Assembly: GCF_009696605.1 (NCBI RefSeq)
Contig: NZ_VULR01000018.1
Coordinates: 1 to 41,569 of the forward strand
Direction of reading: 5' to 3'
From: Anaerosalibacter bizertensis
Lineage (GTDB): Bacteria > Bacillota > Clostridia > Tissierellales > Sporanaerobacteraceae
Length of the DNA stretch: 41,569 bases
Shown here: one piece after another, positions 25,244 to 33,826 of the stretch
How positions within the stretch are numbered: the stretch's first letter is position 1
Layout of the letters: the number at the start of each line of letters is the position of its first letter
Program-made: the position numbers and the translations under genes
The notes under the pieces: model-generated
The model's database searches: none
Told to the model about the DNA's origin: nothing
The model's input: only the letters and a program-made list of their open reading frames with translations

Positions 25244-26488
25244 ATGTTTAGAAATCCTGAAATAAAATCTGTTTTTATAAAGCTTTTGATACTTCAAATT
25301 ATATTTAGTATTTGTATATTTGGAGTATTGAACTATGGAATGAAAGAGGTAAATAAAAAGATAGTAGAACAAAATACAGCTATAGTAGGGAATATATTGG
25401 ATAAACATCCTGAATTGGAAGGGGAAATAACTGGATATATAACGAAAGGTCCAAGTAAGGCAGATATTGAAAAAGGGGAAAAACTCCTTATCCAATATGG
25501 CTATGATAAGAGTATGAAGCCTAGGCTTCAGCCAGCCTTTAAGGATATACTACCTAAAGTTGAAGGAATAATATTTTTTACATCCCTTATCTATTTTATC
25601 CCCTTATTTTTATTAATAAGAAGGGAGTATAATTTTATCTATAATAAGGTAAGGAATATATCTTTTGCTGCTGAAAGGGTTGTGGAAGGCGATTTTTCTA
25701 TAGTATTGGAGGAAGCTGGGGAAGGTGATTTTAATATTTTAAATCACCAATTCAATCAAATGTCTAATAGGTTGGAAGCAAGTTTGGAAGGATTAAATAA
25801 TGAGAAGAGTTTTTTGAAGAATATAATATCTGATATTTCTCATCAATTAAAAACCCCTCTATCTTCCCTTATTATGCTAAATGAGTTAATACTTGAAGAT
25901 GAGGATATGGAAGAAGATATTAAAGTAGATTTTTTAAAGAGGATGAGGGGCCAATTAGATAGGATGGAATGGCTTATTATAAATCTATTGAAAATGGCCC
26001 GTCTTGAAGTTGGAGCTATACAGTTTAAAAGAGAAGAAATCTTTTTAAGGGAGCCTATTGAAATTGCACTTTCTGGATTAAATACGAAGATTAGGGAGAA
26101 GGAACAGAGGATAAATATTGTTGAGAAAAATGGAAACTGTTATTTCCGTGGGGATAAGGATTGGACAGGGGAGGCCTTTATAAATATTATAAAGAACTGT
26201 GTAGAGCATACTGATGAAGGTGGGGAGATAAATATAATTTTAAGTGAGACCCCACTATTTAGCCAGGTAGTTATAAAGGATAATGGTGAGGGAATAGATA
26301 GGAAGGATCTACCTCATATATTTAAAAGATTTTATAAAGGTAGTAGTGATGTGAAAGCCGATAGTATAGGGATTGGTTTGAATCTATCTAAGTTAATAAT
26401 AGAATCCCAAGATGGAATTATATCTGTGAAAAGTAAGAAAGGGGTAGGTACTGAGTTTACCATTACTTTTTTAAAGGGGAATATATAG
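25244..26488 (+). CDS. Sensor histidine kinase (HAMP, HisKA, HATPase)
   Basis: 414 aa. Membrane segments at about 10-31 and 107-126 frame a short ~75-residue extracellular loop, too small for a classical ligand pocket. HAMP follows (about 127-180), then HisKA with phospho-acceptor H200 in DISHQLKTPLSSL, N-box NIIKNCVEHT, G1 DNGEGIDRKDLPHIFKRFY and G2 SIGIGLNLSKLI. A small sensing loop next to an ABC transporter suggests that the kinase senses through the transporter, as in Bce-type modules; this is inferred. It is translated 1 bp after the regulator with GGAGGG inside that gene. Confidence 0.92.
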   Translation: MFRNPEIKSVFIKLLILQIIFSICIFGVLNYGMKEVNKKIVEQNTAIVGNILDKHPELEGEITGYITKGPSKADIEKGEKLLIQYGYDKSMKPRLQPAFKDILPKVEGIIFFTSLIYFIPLFLLIRREYNFIYNKVRNISFAAERVVEGDFSIVLEEAGEGDFNILNHQFNQMSNRLEASLEGLNNEKSFLKNIISDISHQLKTPLSSLIMLNELILEDEDMEEDIKVDFLKRMRGQLDRMEWLIINLLKMARLEVGAIQFKREEIFLREPIEIALSGLNTKIREKEQRINIVEKNGNCYFRGDKDWTGEAFINIIKNCVEHTDEGGEINIILSETPLFSQVVIKDNGEGIDRKDLPHIFKRFYKGSSDVKADSIGIGLNLSKLIIESQDGIISVKSKKGVGTEFTITFLKGNI

Positions 26489-26493
26489 GCCAT

Positions 26494-26553
26494 CTTACAA
26501 AAATGTAAGTTGAAAATTCACCTTATTGTAAGATAGACATTGTAGACTATAAT
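26494..26553 (+). promoter_or_regulatory. Promoter and likely regulator box of the ABC operon
   Basis: TTGTAA (26526-26531), a 16-bp spacer and TATAAT (26548-26553) form a near-consensus promoter. Upstream is the inverted repeat CTTACA-AAAA-TGTAAG (26494-26509), and the half-site TGTAAG recurs at 26528, overlapping the -35. Such repeats next to the -35 suit binding of the adjacent response regulator. Confidence 0.55.
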
Positions 26554-26577
26554 TAGAAAAGAAAAGGAGGGATAACT

Positions 26578-27258
26578 GTGGAAGTTGTTAGAGTAGAAAA
26601 TCTATGCAAAGTTTATGGTACCGGTGAAATGAAAGTAAATGCAGTTGATAATATAAATCTTACTATTAATCAAGGTGAATTTGTAGCAATAGTAGGACCA
26701 AGTGGTTCGGGAAAGAGTACCTTATTACATCTATTGGGTGGGGTAGATAAGCCGAGTAGTGGGAAGGTAATTGTAGATGGAACGGATATATATAGTTTAA
26801 GTGAAGAGGAGCTTGCTATATTTAGAAGGAGGAAGGTAGGATTTATTTTTCAATTCTATAATCTAGTGCCAGTCCTTGATGTAGAGGAAAATATATTGTT
26901 GCCACTACTTTTAGATAATAAGAAGGTGGATAGAAAATATATAGATGAACTTATTTCTATTTTAGGCCTTAATGAAAGGAAAAACCATCTTCCTAATGAG
27001 CTTTCAGGAGGTCAACAACAGAGGGTTTCTATAGGAAGGGCCCTTGCATATAGTCCGTCAATAGTACTTGCTGATGAGCCTACAGGAAATTTAGATAGTC
27101 AAAATAGTAAGGAGATAGTAGATCTTTTAAAACTTTCAGTCCAAAAGTACAATCAAACCCTTGTACTTATAACCCATGATTTAGATATTGCCTCTCAAGC
27201 AGATAGGATAATAACTATTGAAGATGGCAGTATTGTAAAGGATGAGAGAATATCATGA
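26578..27258 (+). CDS. ABC transporter ATP-binding protein (MacB/LolD/BceA type)
   Basis: 226 aa, GTG start behind AAGGAGGG. Walker [11 protein letters not shown]-loop in FIFQFYNLVPVLDVEENILL, signature LSGGQQQRVSIGRALA, Walker B IVLADEPTGNLDS and H-loop LITHDL are all intact. This subgroup drives mechanotransmission or antibiotic-removal transporters with FtsX-type permeases. Its stop overlaps the permease start by 4 bp (ATGA), so the two are made together. Confidence 0.93.
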   Translation: MEVVRVENLCKVYGTGEMKVNAVDNINLTINQGEFVAIVGPSGSGKSTLLHLLGGVDKPSSGKVIVDGTDIYSLSEEELAIFRRRKVGFIFQFYNLVPVLDVEENILLPLLLDNKKVDRKYIDELISILGLNERKNHLPNELSGGQQQRVSIGRALAYSPSIVLADEPTGNLDSQNSKEIVDLLKLSVQKYNQTLVLITHDLDIASQADRIITIEDGSIVKDERIS

Positions 27259-29879
27259 TAAAAAATTATAAACAAATAACTTATAGGTATTTAAAGGTAC
27301 AGAAAAAGAGGACTATCCTTACTATTATTGGAATAATACTTTCTGTAGCCCTTATAACGGCTATTGGGACTATGGTAATGAGTATGAGGGATGCTGCTAT
27401 AAAAGATGTAATTAAAAGAATGGGAGATTATCATGCCATTTTCACAGATGTTCCATCAGATAAAATAGATAAAATAACTAAAAATGTAGAGGTGGAGAAG
27501 TCGGGAATAACTAAAGCAAAGGGCTATGCCCCTCTAAGGGAAACAACGGAAGAAGAAAGGCGTGAAGATATACCTATTCCTTATAAATATTTAAGTGTTA
27601 GAGGATATGATAAGGAATCATTGGATATATTGCCTTATAAGGTTAAGGAAGGGAGATTTCCTGTAAGTTCAGATGAAATAGTTTTGGAAAAACTGTTATT
27701 AGAATATTTCCCTAAGAAACCAAAAGTAGGTGACAGAATTGTCTTATCTTTAGGTAAAAGGATGATGGTTAAGGGAGAAGATGGAAAGGAAACTGTTGAA
27801 CCACAGTATTTAAATGGAGGTTTCGATTATTCAGATTTAGGGGAACGATTTGAGAAAGAAGAAGAAAAGGAATATACAGTAGTAGGAATTATGGAATCTG
27901 ACAATGTATGGCATGAAAGTTATATATATGATACTATAGTTGGATTGGATAAAAAGGATTTAAAAGACAATAACTATGATATATATGTAAGATTTAGTAG
28001 TGTAAATAAGGCTAGGGATAAGGCTGAAAAAATAGCTAAAAATATTGGTCTATCTGAAGAAAACATTCAATACAATGATGATTTATTAGAGCTTTCGGCT
28101 CAAAGTCCATCAAAGGCCTTAAATAATGCCCTTGTCCAGATGTTAATATTTATTATAGCTTTAGTAATAGTTGCTACAGTTGCGGTAATATACAATTCTT
28201 TCAATATTTCTGTACTTGAAAGGATATCCCAGTTTGGACTTTTGCGTTCTGTAGGTTCTACTCCAAAACAGATTAGGGATATGGTATTTAAAGAAGCTAC
28301 TCTATTGAGTGCTATAGGGATACCTATAGGATTGTTCTGTGGTGTATTAGCTATGAAGATAGTTCTATATATAATATCGTTGATTAAGTTTGATTTTGTT
28401 GCTGATTTTGAGATAGTGATTTCTCCAATAGTATTTTTAATAAGTTCCATACTTGGATTGGTAACTGTCTATCTTTCAGCCTATGGCCCAGCAAAGAAGG
28501 CAGGCAAGATTTCACCACTAGATGCTGTGAGAAATACAGGAGGATTTAAAAAGGAAACTTTCAATAAGGTTAAAAGTTCTAAGTTAATAAGGAAGCTCTT
28601 CGGTATGGAAGGGGAACTAGCTTATAAGAATTTAAGAAGGAATAGGAAGAGATTTGTAATAACAGTATTTTCTATGGTTATAAGTATAGTGCTTTTCATC
28701 AGCTTTTCTAGCTTTTCCAATTATATATTTAGTATTGGAGCAGTAAGTGATGATGAAGTGGGGAATTTCTTCATATATTCTCCAGGGGATTTGGATTTAA
28801 ATAGTATTTCCAAAGAGTTAAAGAATATGGAAGATGTTAAAAGGGTATATAAATCTAGTATAGGTTTTGTAGATGCATTGGTTGAGGATGATGCTATAAG
28901 TCCAAAGTTGAAGGAGTTAAATGAAGGTTATTATGACGAGAAAAGACAGGGATCTACAGTAGTATCTAATAGTAATATAATGACTTTTGGAAATGACAAT
29001 ATGGATGCTTTGAAGCCATATTTAAAGGATGGTACTATTGATGTTGAAAAGTTAAACAGTGAAAATGGAGTTTTAGTAGTAACAACTATTCCAGGATATA
29101 ATGAGGAAACTAATAAAGGTGCAATAATAGAAGGATTCAATTTTAAGATAGGGGATAAGATACTTATATGGGAGAACTTAGGTGACGCTCCTGATGGTAA
29201 CCTAAAAGAAGTAAAGGTCATGGGAATACTGGAAAGAGGACTTTTGTCAAATGAATTTAAATATAATCTAAATGGTGGATTAAATATAGTATCTACAGAA
29301 GAAATGTACGATAAATTAAAAGATACTGACCTTGATTCTCAAATCTATATTGAAATGGAAAGGGAAGGGAACAATGGTCCAGTTAGGGAATATTTGGCTG
29401 AGTTAGAAGAAAAGGATTCTAATTTCCATTATGTTGACTATTCAGAGCAGGCTGAGGAAGAGAGAAAAATAAATATAATTATGAATATATTCTTATATGG
29501 CTTTGTAGCAGTAATAGCCTTGATTAGCTGTGTAAATATTATAAATACTATAAGTACAAATCTAATACTTCGAACTAGGGAATTGGCTATGATAAAAGCT
29601 GTAGGAATGGCTCAGAAAAGTGTGAAGAAAATGGTGGCCTTGGAAAGTATCTATTATGGTTTGATAGCTACAATATATGGTGGAATAATAGGTACAGGAC
29701 TTTCTTATGTATTATATAAGATTGTAATGGAGATTAGAGAGTTTGAATGGATGATTCCATGGAATAGTATACTCATATCTTCCATAGGAGCTATAGCTGT
29801 AGCATTGATATCAGCATATATTCCACTTAAAAGAATAAATAATGGCAATATAATTGATAAAATAAAAATGGAAGAATAG
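27255..29879 (+). CDS. FtsX-domain ABC transporter permease
   Basis: 874 aa. A first membrane helix (about 18-40), a large extracytoplasmic domain (about 45-285), three helices of the first FtsX domain (about 290-420; LERISQFGLLRSVGSTPKQI), a further helix (about 475-495), a second large extracytoplasmic domain, and a final FtsX domain (about 745-860; RTRELAMIKAVGMAQKSVKK). This double FtsX layout is that of MacB-related peptide or lipoprotein transporters in Gram-positive bacteria. With the kinase and regulator upstream it likely confers protection from a membrane-active peptide. Confidence 0.9.
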   Translation: MIKNYKQITYRYLKVQKKRTILTIIGIILSVALITAIGTMVMSMRDAAIKDVIKRMGDYHAIFTDVPSDKIDKITKNVEVEKSGITKAKGYAPLRETTEEERREDIPIPYKYLSVRGYDKESLDILPYKVKEGRFPVSSDEIVLEKLLLEYFPKKPKVGDRIVLSLGKRMMVKGEDGKETVEPQYLNGGFDYSDLGERFEKEEEKEYTVVGIMESDNVWHESYIYDTIVGLDKKDLKDNNYDIYVRFSSVNKARDKAEKIAKNIGLSEENIQYNDDLLELSAQSPSKALNNALVQMLIFIIALVIVATVAVIYNSFNISVLERISQFGLLRSVGSTPKQIRDMVFKEATLLSAIGIPIGLFCGVLAMKIVLYIISLIKFDFVADFEIVISPIVFLISSILGLVTVYLSAYGPAKKAGKISPLDAVRNTGGFKKETFNKVKSSKLIRKLFGMEGELAYKNLRRNRKRFVITVFSMVISIVLFISFSSFSNYIFSIGAVSDDEVGNFFIYSPGDLDLNSISKELKNMEDVKRVYKSSIGFVDALVEDDAISPKLKELNEGYYDEKRQGSTVVSNSNIMTFGNDNMDALKPYLKDGTIDVEKLNSENGVLVVTTIPGYNEETNKGAIIEGFNFKIGDKILIWENLGDAPDGNLKEVKVMGILERGLLSNEFKYNLNGGLNIVSTEEMYDKLKDTDLDSQIYIEMEREGNNGPVREYLAELEEKDSNFHYVDYSEQAEEERKINIIMNIFLYGFVAVIALISCVNIINTISTNLILRTRELAMIKAVGMAQKSVKKMVALESIYYGLIATIYGGIIGTGLSYVLYKIVMEIREFEWMIPWNSILISSIGAIAVALISAYIPLKRINNGNIIDKIKMEE

Positions 29880-29888
29880 GTTTTTGAT

Positions 29889-29917
29889 AAAAGTAGGCTT
29901 TTTACAGCCTACTTTTT
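29889..29917 (+). terminator. Rho-independent terminator of the ABC operon
   Basis: AAAAGTAGGCT (29889-29899) pairs with AGCCTACTTTT (29906-29916) over an 6-nt loop, followed by T residues, 10 bp after the permease stop. Confidence 0.85.
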
Positions 29918-29974
29918 ATATTTGTGTGCCTGGCATGGGTAACAACTTTTTCTTAGGAATATTAAGATAATACC

Positions 29975-30022
29975 AATTTCTGGAGATATAAAGTTTTTGA
30001 TACTTTAAATTATATTTAGTAT
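29975..30022 (+). pseudogene. Remnant of a second response-regulator/kinase locus
   Basis: TTTCTGGAGATATAAAG repeats the regulator gene at 24935-24951, and the following TTTTGATACT-TAAATTATATTTAGTAT repeats the kinase gene at 25283-25311 with one or two differences. In the intact locus these are ~330 bp apart; here they are joined at the shared ATAAAG. It is therefore a decayed copy with an internal deletion. Confidence 0.65.
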
Positions 30023-30238
30023 GTGGAGATTGTTGACTGAATATTTATGATATAATATATATATAAACTTTGCCTATATTTTTGGCTCCTATGAGTCCAT
30101 AGTATTAAGGGAATATTTTGATTTTAAATACTATAGCAACTATTACAATGAGCAAATGTTAGTTTAGGATGGTGAATTGAGGATAGGAGAGATAATCGTG
30201 ATTGAAAAAGAGATTATTTTAACTAGAATAAGTAATAA
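30023..30238 (+). pseudogene. Collapsed second copy of mntA-hepT
   Basis: The copy starts with GTGGAGATTGTTGACTGAAT (as at 22508) and the promoter, then jumps at the shared ATATAAACTT to mntA codons for FAYIFGSY. It jumps again to the end of mntA (matching 22917-22989) and runs into the hepT start (matching 23004-23053), where it ends in AAGTAATAAG. Nucleotidyltransferase active site and HEPN motif are both lost and the hepT ATG is GTG. Nearly identical sequence elsewhere shows the event is recent. Confidence 0.85.
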
Positions 30239-30286
30239 GTAAGAGGATGAGGGGCTGATGTATAATTAATTTTAGGAGGTGTTTTT

Positions 30287-31459
30287 ATGCTGAAACTTAT
30301 AAAGAATGGAAAAGTATATTCTCCTACTTATTTAGGTAAGAAAGATATCCTCATAGTAGGGGACAAAATAGGCTATGTTGTGGATAATCTTCAAGTTCCA
30401 GAGGACTTTGTCCACATGGAAATCATTGATGCAAAGGGAAAATATGTAGTTCCAGGATTTATTGATTCCCATGTTCATATATCTGGAGGAGGTGGAGAAG
30501 GAGGGTTTAAAACAAGGACTCCAGAAATTCAACTAACAGATATAACCCTTGGAGGGGTAACTACTGTAGTTGGAGTATTGGGAACAGATGGTACTACAAG
30601 GAATGGATGCAATTTACTAGCAAAAGCTAGGGGATTGGAGGAAGAAGGAATAACCACATATATGTACACAGGTTCGTACCAAGTTCCAACTAGGACTATA
30701 ACTGGAAGTGTATTAGATGATATAGTGCTAATTGATAAGGTCATAGGGGCTGGTGAAATAGCTATGTCAGATCATCGTTCCAGTCAGCCTAGGGTAGATG
30801 AACTTGCAAAACTTGTAGCAGATGCAAGGGTTGGAGGAATTCTTTCTGGAAAGGCTGGAGTTGTAAATATACACATGGGAGATGGAGAGAGACAGTTAGA
30901 TTTTATTGAAGAAATAGTGGAAAGCACAGAGATACCTATTACTCAGTTTATACCTACACATATGAATAGGAATGGAAGTTTATTTAAACGAGCTATTGAA
31001 TTTGGCAAAAATGGTGGAATAATAGATTTCACTACAAGTACTACAAAGAAATTTTTAGAAGAAGGAGAGGCAAAATGTAGCAAAGCTTTGAAAATAGCAT
31101 TGGAAGAAGGGGTTTCAGGAAATAATATTACTTTTTCATCAGATGGACAAGGAAGCCTTCCAGAATTCAATGAAAAAGGTGAGTTTATAGGTATTGGTAT
31201 TGGAAAGGTGACTTCCCTATATAGTGAAGTAAAAGATGCTATAGTTTCTGAAAATATTCCTATGGAAAAGGCACTGAGGGTTATTACGGCCAATCCAGCA
31301 GATATTTTAAAATTAAAAGACAAAGGTCATATAGAGAAAGGAAAAGATGCAGATATTGTACTATTAGATGAGGATACCTTTGAAATAGATACAGTTATAG
31401 CAAGAGGACAAGTTATGATTAAAAATAAAGAAGTAGTTGTGAAGGGAACATTTGAATAA
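30287..31459 (+). CDS. iadA: Isoaspartyl dipeptidase (beta-aspartyl peptidase)
   Basis: 390 aa, full length for IadA, an amidohydrolase that splits isoaspartyl dipeptides from damaged proteins. Metal ligands: H62 and H64 in GFIDSHVHISGG, H196 in VVNIHMGD, H225 in FIPTHMNRN and D286 in ITFSSDGQGS. GAGEIAMSDHRSSQ (154-167) is a family signature. A strong TAGGAGGTG precedes ATG. The neighbouring YfcC carrier may import peptides or the released amino acids; this link is inferred from the 40-bp spacing. Confidence 0.93.
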   Translation: MLKLIKNGKVYSPTYLGKKDILIVGDKIGYVVDNLQVPEDFVHMEIIDAKGKYVVPGFIDSHVHISGGGGEGGFKTRTPEIQLTDITLGGVTTVVGVLGTDGTTRNGCNLLAKARGLEEEGITTYMYTGSYQVPTRTITGSVLDDIVLIDKVIGAGEIAMSDHRSSQPRVDELAKLVADARVGGILSGKAGVVNIHMGDGERQLDFIEEIVESTEIPITQFIPTHMNRNGSLFKRAIEFGKNGGIIDFTTSTTKKFLEEGEAKCSKALKIALEEGVSGNNITFSSDGQGSLPEFNEKGEFIGIGIGKVTSLYSEVKDAIVSENIPMEKALRVITANPADILKLKDKGHIEKGKDADIVLLDEDTFEIDTVIARGQVMIKNKEVVVKGTFE

Positions 31460-31499
31460 ATATATATTATATAATTATGACAGAAGGAGTGTATTTTAG

Positions 31500-33176
31500 A
31501 TGACAGAAAAATCAAAGGCTAGGAAAGAGTATAGGATGCCTGACACCTATATAATAATATTTTTTATAGTACTTGTTGCAGCGATTTTAACCTATCTTAT
31601 TCCTGTAGGTAGATTTGATGTATTGTATAAAGTATATGATTCAGATAATAATGTTGTAGTTGAATTAGAAGATGGGCAAAGCAAGAGTTTTGAATTAAAT
31701 GGAGAAAAATACATTCTAGATGCTACAGGTGATGAAGAAACTGTCCTGTTTGAAGATGGTTCAGAAGGGCCTGTAGGAGCTATAGAAAAAACAAAAGCTT
31801 CTGCCATAGAGGTTGAAAAAGATGATAAGTTTGTTTTTAAAGTAGTTCAGGAATATGGAGATTATATAAGTTCTGGGGAAAAGAAAGGGATAAAACTCTT
31901 TGGAAAAGATGGAGATATGGGATTTTTAAATTATGTATTTGAGGGAATGGTAAAAGGTGATAAATGGGGATCAGCAGTTGGAGTTGTTGCCTTTATATTA
32001 GTAGTTGGAGGAGCTTTTGGAATAATACTTAGGACTGGAGCTATAGAGGCTTGTATTGGAAATATGGTTTCTAAGACACAAGGGAAGGAAGTTGCTATAA
32101 TACCAATATTATTCCTATTGTTTTCTTTAGGTGGTGCAATATTTGGAATGGGTGAAGAAGCAATACCCTTTGCTATGATAATTGTACCTCTTGTTATTGC
32201 TATGGGTTATGATGCTGTAATTGGAGTAATGATAACCTATGTTGCAACCCAAATTGGATTTGCTACTTCTTGGATGAATCCTTTTAGTGTAGCTATTGCT
32301 CAAGGAATTGCAGGGATTCCAATCATGTCTGGAGCAGGATTTAGAATATTCATGTATATCGTCTTTAATATTGTATCCATTGTATTTATAATGACATATG
32401 CCAAGAAGATAAGAAAAAATCCGAAATTATCTGTAGCTTATGAGTCTGATGAGTATTATAGAAAAGATTTTAATGTAGGAGATATAGAAAGACTTGAATT
32501 TAATTTTGGTCATGGACTAGTTATGATTACAATACTTGTTGGTATAGCATGGGTTATATGGGGTGTAATGAAACACGGATATTATATACCTGAAATAGCT
32601 ACTATATTTTTTACAATGGGTTTAGTTTCAGGAATCATTGGAGTTATATTTAAATTGAACAATATGACAGCAAATGATATGGCTAATTCCTTTAGAGAAG
32701 GGGCTGGAGATTTAGTTGGAGCAGCATTGGTTGTTGGTATGGCACAGGGGATTGTATTGGTTTTAGGAGATTCTTCTCCTTTTACAGATTCAGTATTAAA
32801 TACAGTATTATATGGTATGAGTAAAGCCTTGAAAGGATTGCCAACAACTATAACTGCATGGTTTATGTATATATTCCAATCAGTATTTAATTTCTTTGTA
32901 GTATCAGGTTCTGGTCAAGCAGCTATAACTATGCCTCTTATGGCTCCACTTGCCGATATAGTTGGAGTTTCAAAACAAATATCAGTATTAGCATTCCAGT
33001 TAGGAGATGGATTGACTAATTTAATAGTTCCAACATCTGGGTGTTTAATGGGTGTACTAGGAGTTGCAAGATTAGAATGGAGCAAATGGGCTAAATTTCA
33101 AATAAAATTTCAACTAATACTATTTATACTAGCTTCACTATTTGTAATTGGAGGAGTAATAGTGGGATTGGTGTAG
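31500..33176 (+). CDS. YfcC-family (DcuC/ArsB-NhaD-like) membrane carrier
   Basis: 558 aa with about 12-13 membrane segments. The N-terminus PDTYIIIFFIVLVAAILTYL and IPVGRF match YfcC-type carriers. A ~110-residue loop (about 45-150) after the first helix is longer than usual and acidic. Later GAIFGMGEEAIPFAMIIVPL, SWMNPFSVAIAQGIAGIP and VVSGSGQAAITMPLMAPL are conserved transport regions. Members move C4-dicarboxylates or amino acids; with iadA upstream, aspartate or a dipeptide is a reasonable guess. ATG lies after AAGGAGTG. Confidence 0.87.
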   Translation: MTEKSKARKEYRMPDTYIIIFFIVLVAAILTYLIPVGRFDVLYKVYDSDNNVVVELEDGQSKSFELNGEKYILDATGDEETVLFEDGSEGPVGAIEKTKASAIEVEKDDKFVFKVVQEYGDYISSGEKKGIKLFGKDGDMGFLNYVFEGMVKGDKWGSAVGVVAFILVVGGAFGIILRTGAIEACIGNMVSKTQGKEVAIIPILFLLFSLGGAIFGMGEEAIPFAMIIVPLVIAMGYDAVIGVMITYVATQIGFATSWMNPFSVAIAQGIAGIPIMSGAGFRIFMYIVFNIVSIVFIMTYAKKIRKNPKLSVAYESDEYYRKDFNVGDIERLEFNFGHGLVMITILVGIAWVIWGVMKHGYYIPEIATIFFTMGLVSGIIGVIFKLNNMTANDMANSFREGAGDLVGAALVVGMAQGIVLVLGDSSPFTDSVLNTVLYGMSKALKGLPTTITAWFMYIFQSVFNFFVVSGSGQAAITMPLMAPLADIVGVSKQISVLAFQLGDGLTNLIVPTSGCLMGVLGVARLEWSKWAKFQIKFQLILFILASLFVIGGVIVGLV

Positions 33177-33216
33177 AAGATAATAGATTTTTATAAATAA
33201 AAGAATTTATAATTAG

Positions 33217-33260
33217 TAAATGTGATTATGTAATTGTGAAATTACATAATCACATTTTTT
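33217..33260 (+). terminator. Rho-independent terminator after the YfcC carrier
   Basis: AAATGTGATTATGTAAT (33218-33234) pairs perfectly over 17 bp with ATTACATAATCACATTT (33241-33257), followed by more T residues. It separates the iadA-yfcC operon from the toxin-antitoxin module. Confidence 0.88.
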
Positions 33261-33296
33261 ATTGCATTATACTCTTGTAGGTTTATTGGTAAAATG

Positions 33297-33326
33297 TTGA
33301 AGTATGAATAACAAATATGATACAAT
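33297..33326 (+). promoter_or_regulatory. Promoter of the type I toxin
   Basis: TTGAAG (33297-33302), 18-bp spacer, TACAAT (33321-33326). The predicted transcript begins near 33333 with AAGGTAATCGA. Confidence 0.5.
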
Positions 33327-33364
33327 TGGGACAAGGTAATCGAAAAGCAGGGAGGTGGTGTGAT

Positions 33365-33475
33365 ATGAGTACATTTCAGGCAATTTCTTTAATGATTGCT
33401 TTTGGTATGTTTACTATATCACTAATCTCCTTAATAGTTATGCTAACAAAGGATAACGTTAAGAGAAAAAAATAA
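33365..33475 (+). CDS. TxpA/Hol_Tox-like type I toxin peptide (36 aa)
   Basis: The ORF begins MSTFQAISLMIAFGMFTISL and continues with a hydrophobic ISLIVML and a basic tail DNVKRKK. This is the standard design of the putative holin-like toxin family (MST-x-EAISLMI-x-FGMF...), a single membrane helix that damages the membrane if made freely. RBS GGGAGGTGG (33350-33358) is very strong, as usual for type I toxins held back by an RNA. It is transcribed convergently with an antitoxin RNA gene that overlaps its 3' end. It was too short for routine ORF cut-offs. Confidence 0.85.
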   Translation: MSTFQAISLMIAFGMFTISLISLIVMLTKDNVKRKK

Positions 33476-33555
33476 TCACCCTGCCTGCCCGCAGAGTGAT
33501 TAAAGATTTTTATTCACTTTAGTGGCAACCGCACCTTTGCGGTATCGATTACCTT
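33464..33555 (-). ncRNA. Antitoxin RNA (RatA-like) of the type I module
   Basis: Minus-strand promoter TTTACA (33589-33584), 16-bp spacer, TATAAT (33567-33562) predicts a start near 33555. The ~90-nt RNA would contain the hairpin ACCGCA-AAGG-TGCGGT and end in AATCAC...GTGATT followed by a T-run (plus-strand A-run 33466-33472), a terminator lying across the toxin stop. The last ~30 nt are complementary to the toxin mRNA 3' region, the txpA/ratA arrangement. Confidence 0.75.
33476..33511 (+). terminator. Terminator of the toxin transcript
   Basis: AATCAC (33474-33479) with GTGATT (33496-33501), an inner CTGC/GCAG pair, then AAAGATTTTTATT. The same dyad serves as the minus-strand terminator for the antitoxin RNA. 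Confidence 0.6.
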
Positions 33556-33616
33556 ATTTTTATTATACCACAACATATAGAATTGTAAACATGATAAAAA
33601 TAAAAAAATAAAATAA

Positions 33617-33826
33617 GTCACTGAATTTGTTACTTTAATAAAAGAGACATCTGTAGCTTCAACTATAGGGGTAGCAGATTTGATGTATGCATCAAAGATA
33701 GTACAAAGCAGTAGCTTCCAACCTTTCAATCCGTTGATTATAGTAGCAATAATATATTTTATAATTACATTTTCATTATCCCAACTAGTAGGATTGCTTG
33801 AAAGGAGATTAGTCCACAATGATTAA
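33617..33826 (+). pseudogene. Amino-acid ABC permease (GlnP/HisM-like), C-terminal remnant
   Basis: The frame reads VTEFVTLIKETSVASTIGVA, ADLMYASKIVQSSSFQPFNP and [16 protein letters not shown], the end of polar amino-acid ABC permeases including the EAA-loop-distal helix. About 70 of ~220 codons remain and an in-frame TAA sits just upstream (33614). It overlaps the ATPase start by 8 bp, as in an intact permease-ATPase operon. The type I toxin-antitoxin module stands where the missing 5' part should be. Confidence 0.85.

Noticed and set aside
27255-29879. Two separate permease genes
   Set aside because: The frame is open throughout and the double FtsX layout in one chain is common for this transporter type.
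33514-33819. Minus-strand 101-aa ORF
   Set aside because: It runs across the antitoxin RNA promoter and is antisense to the permease remnant, which reads as a real family in the plus strand.
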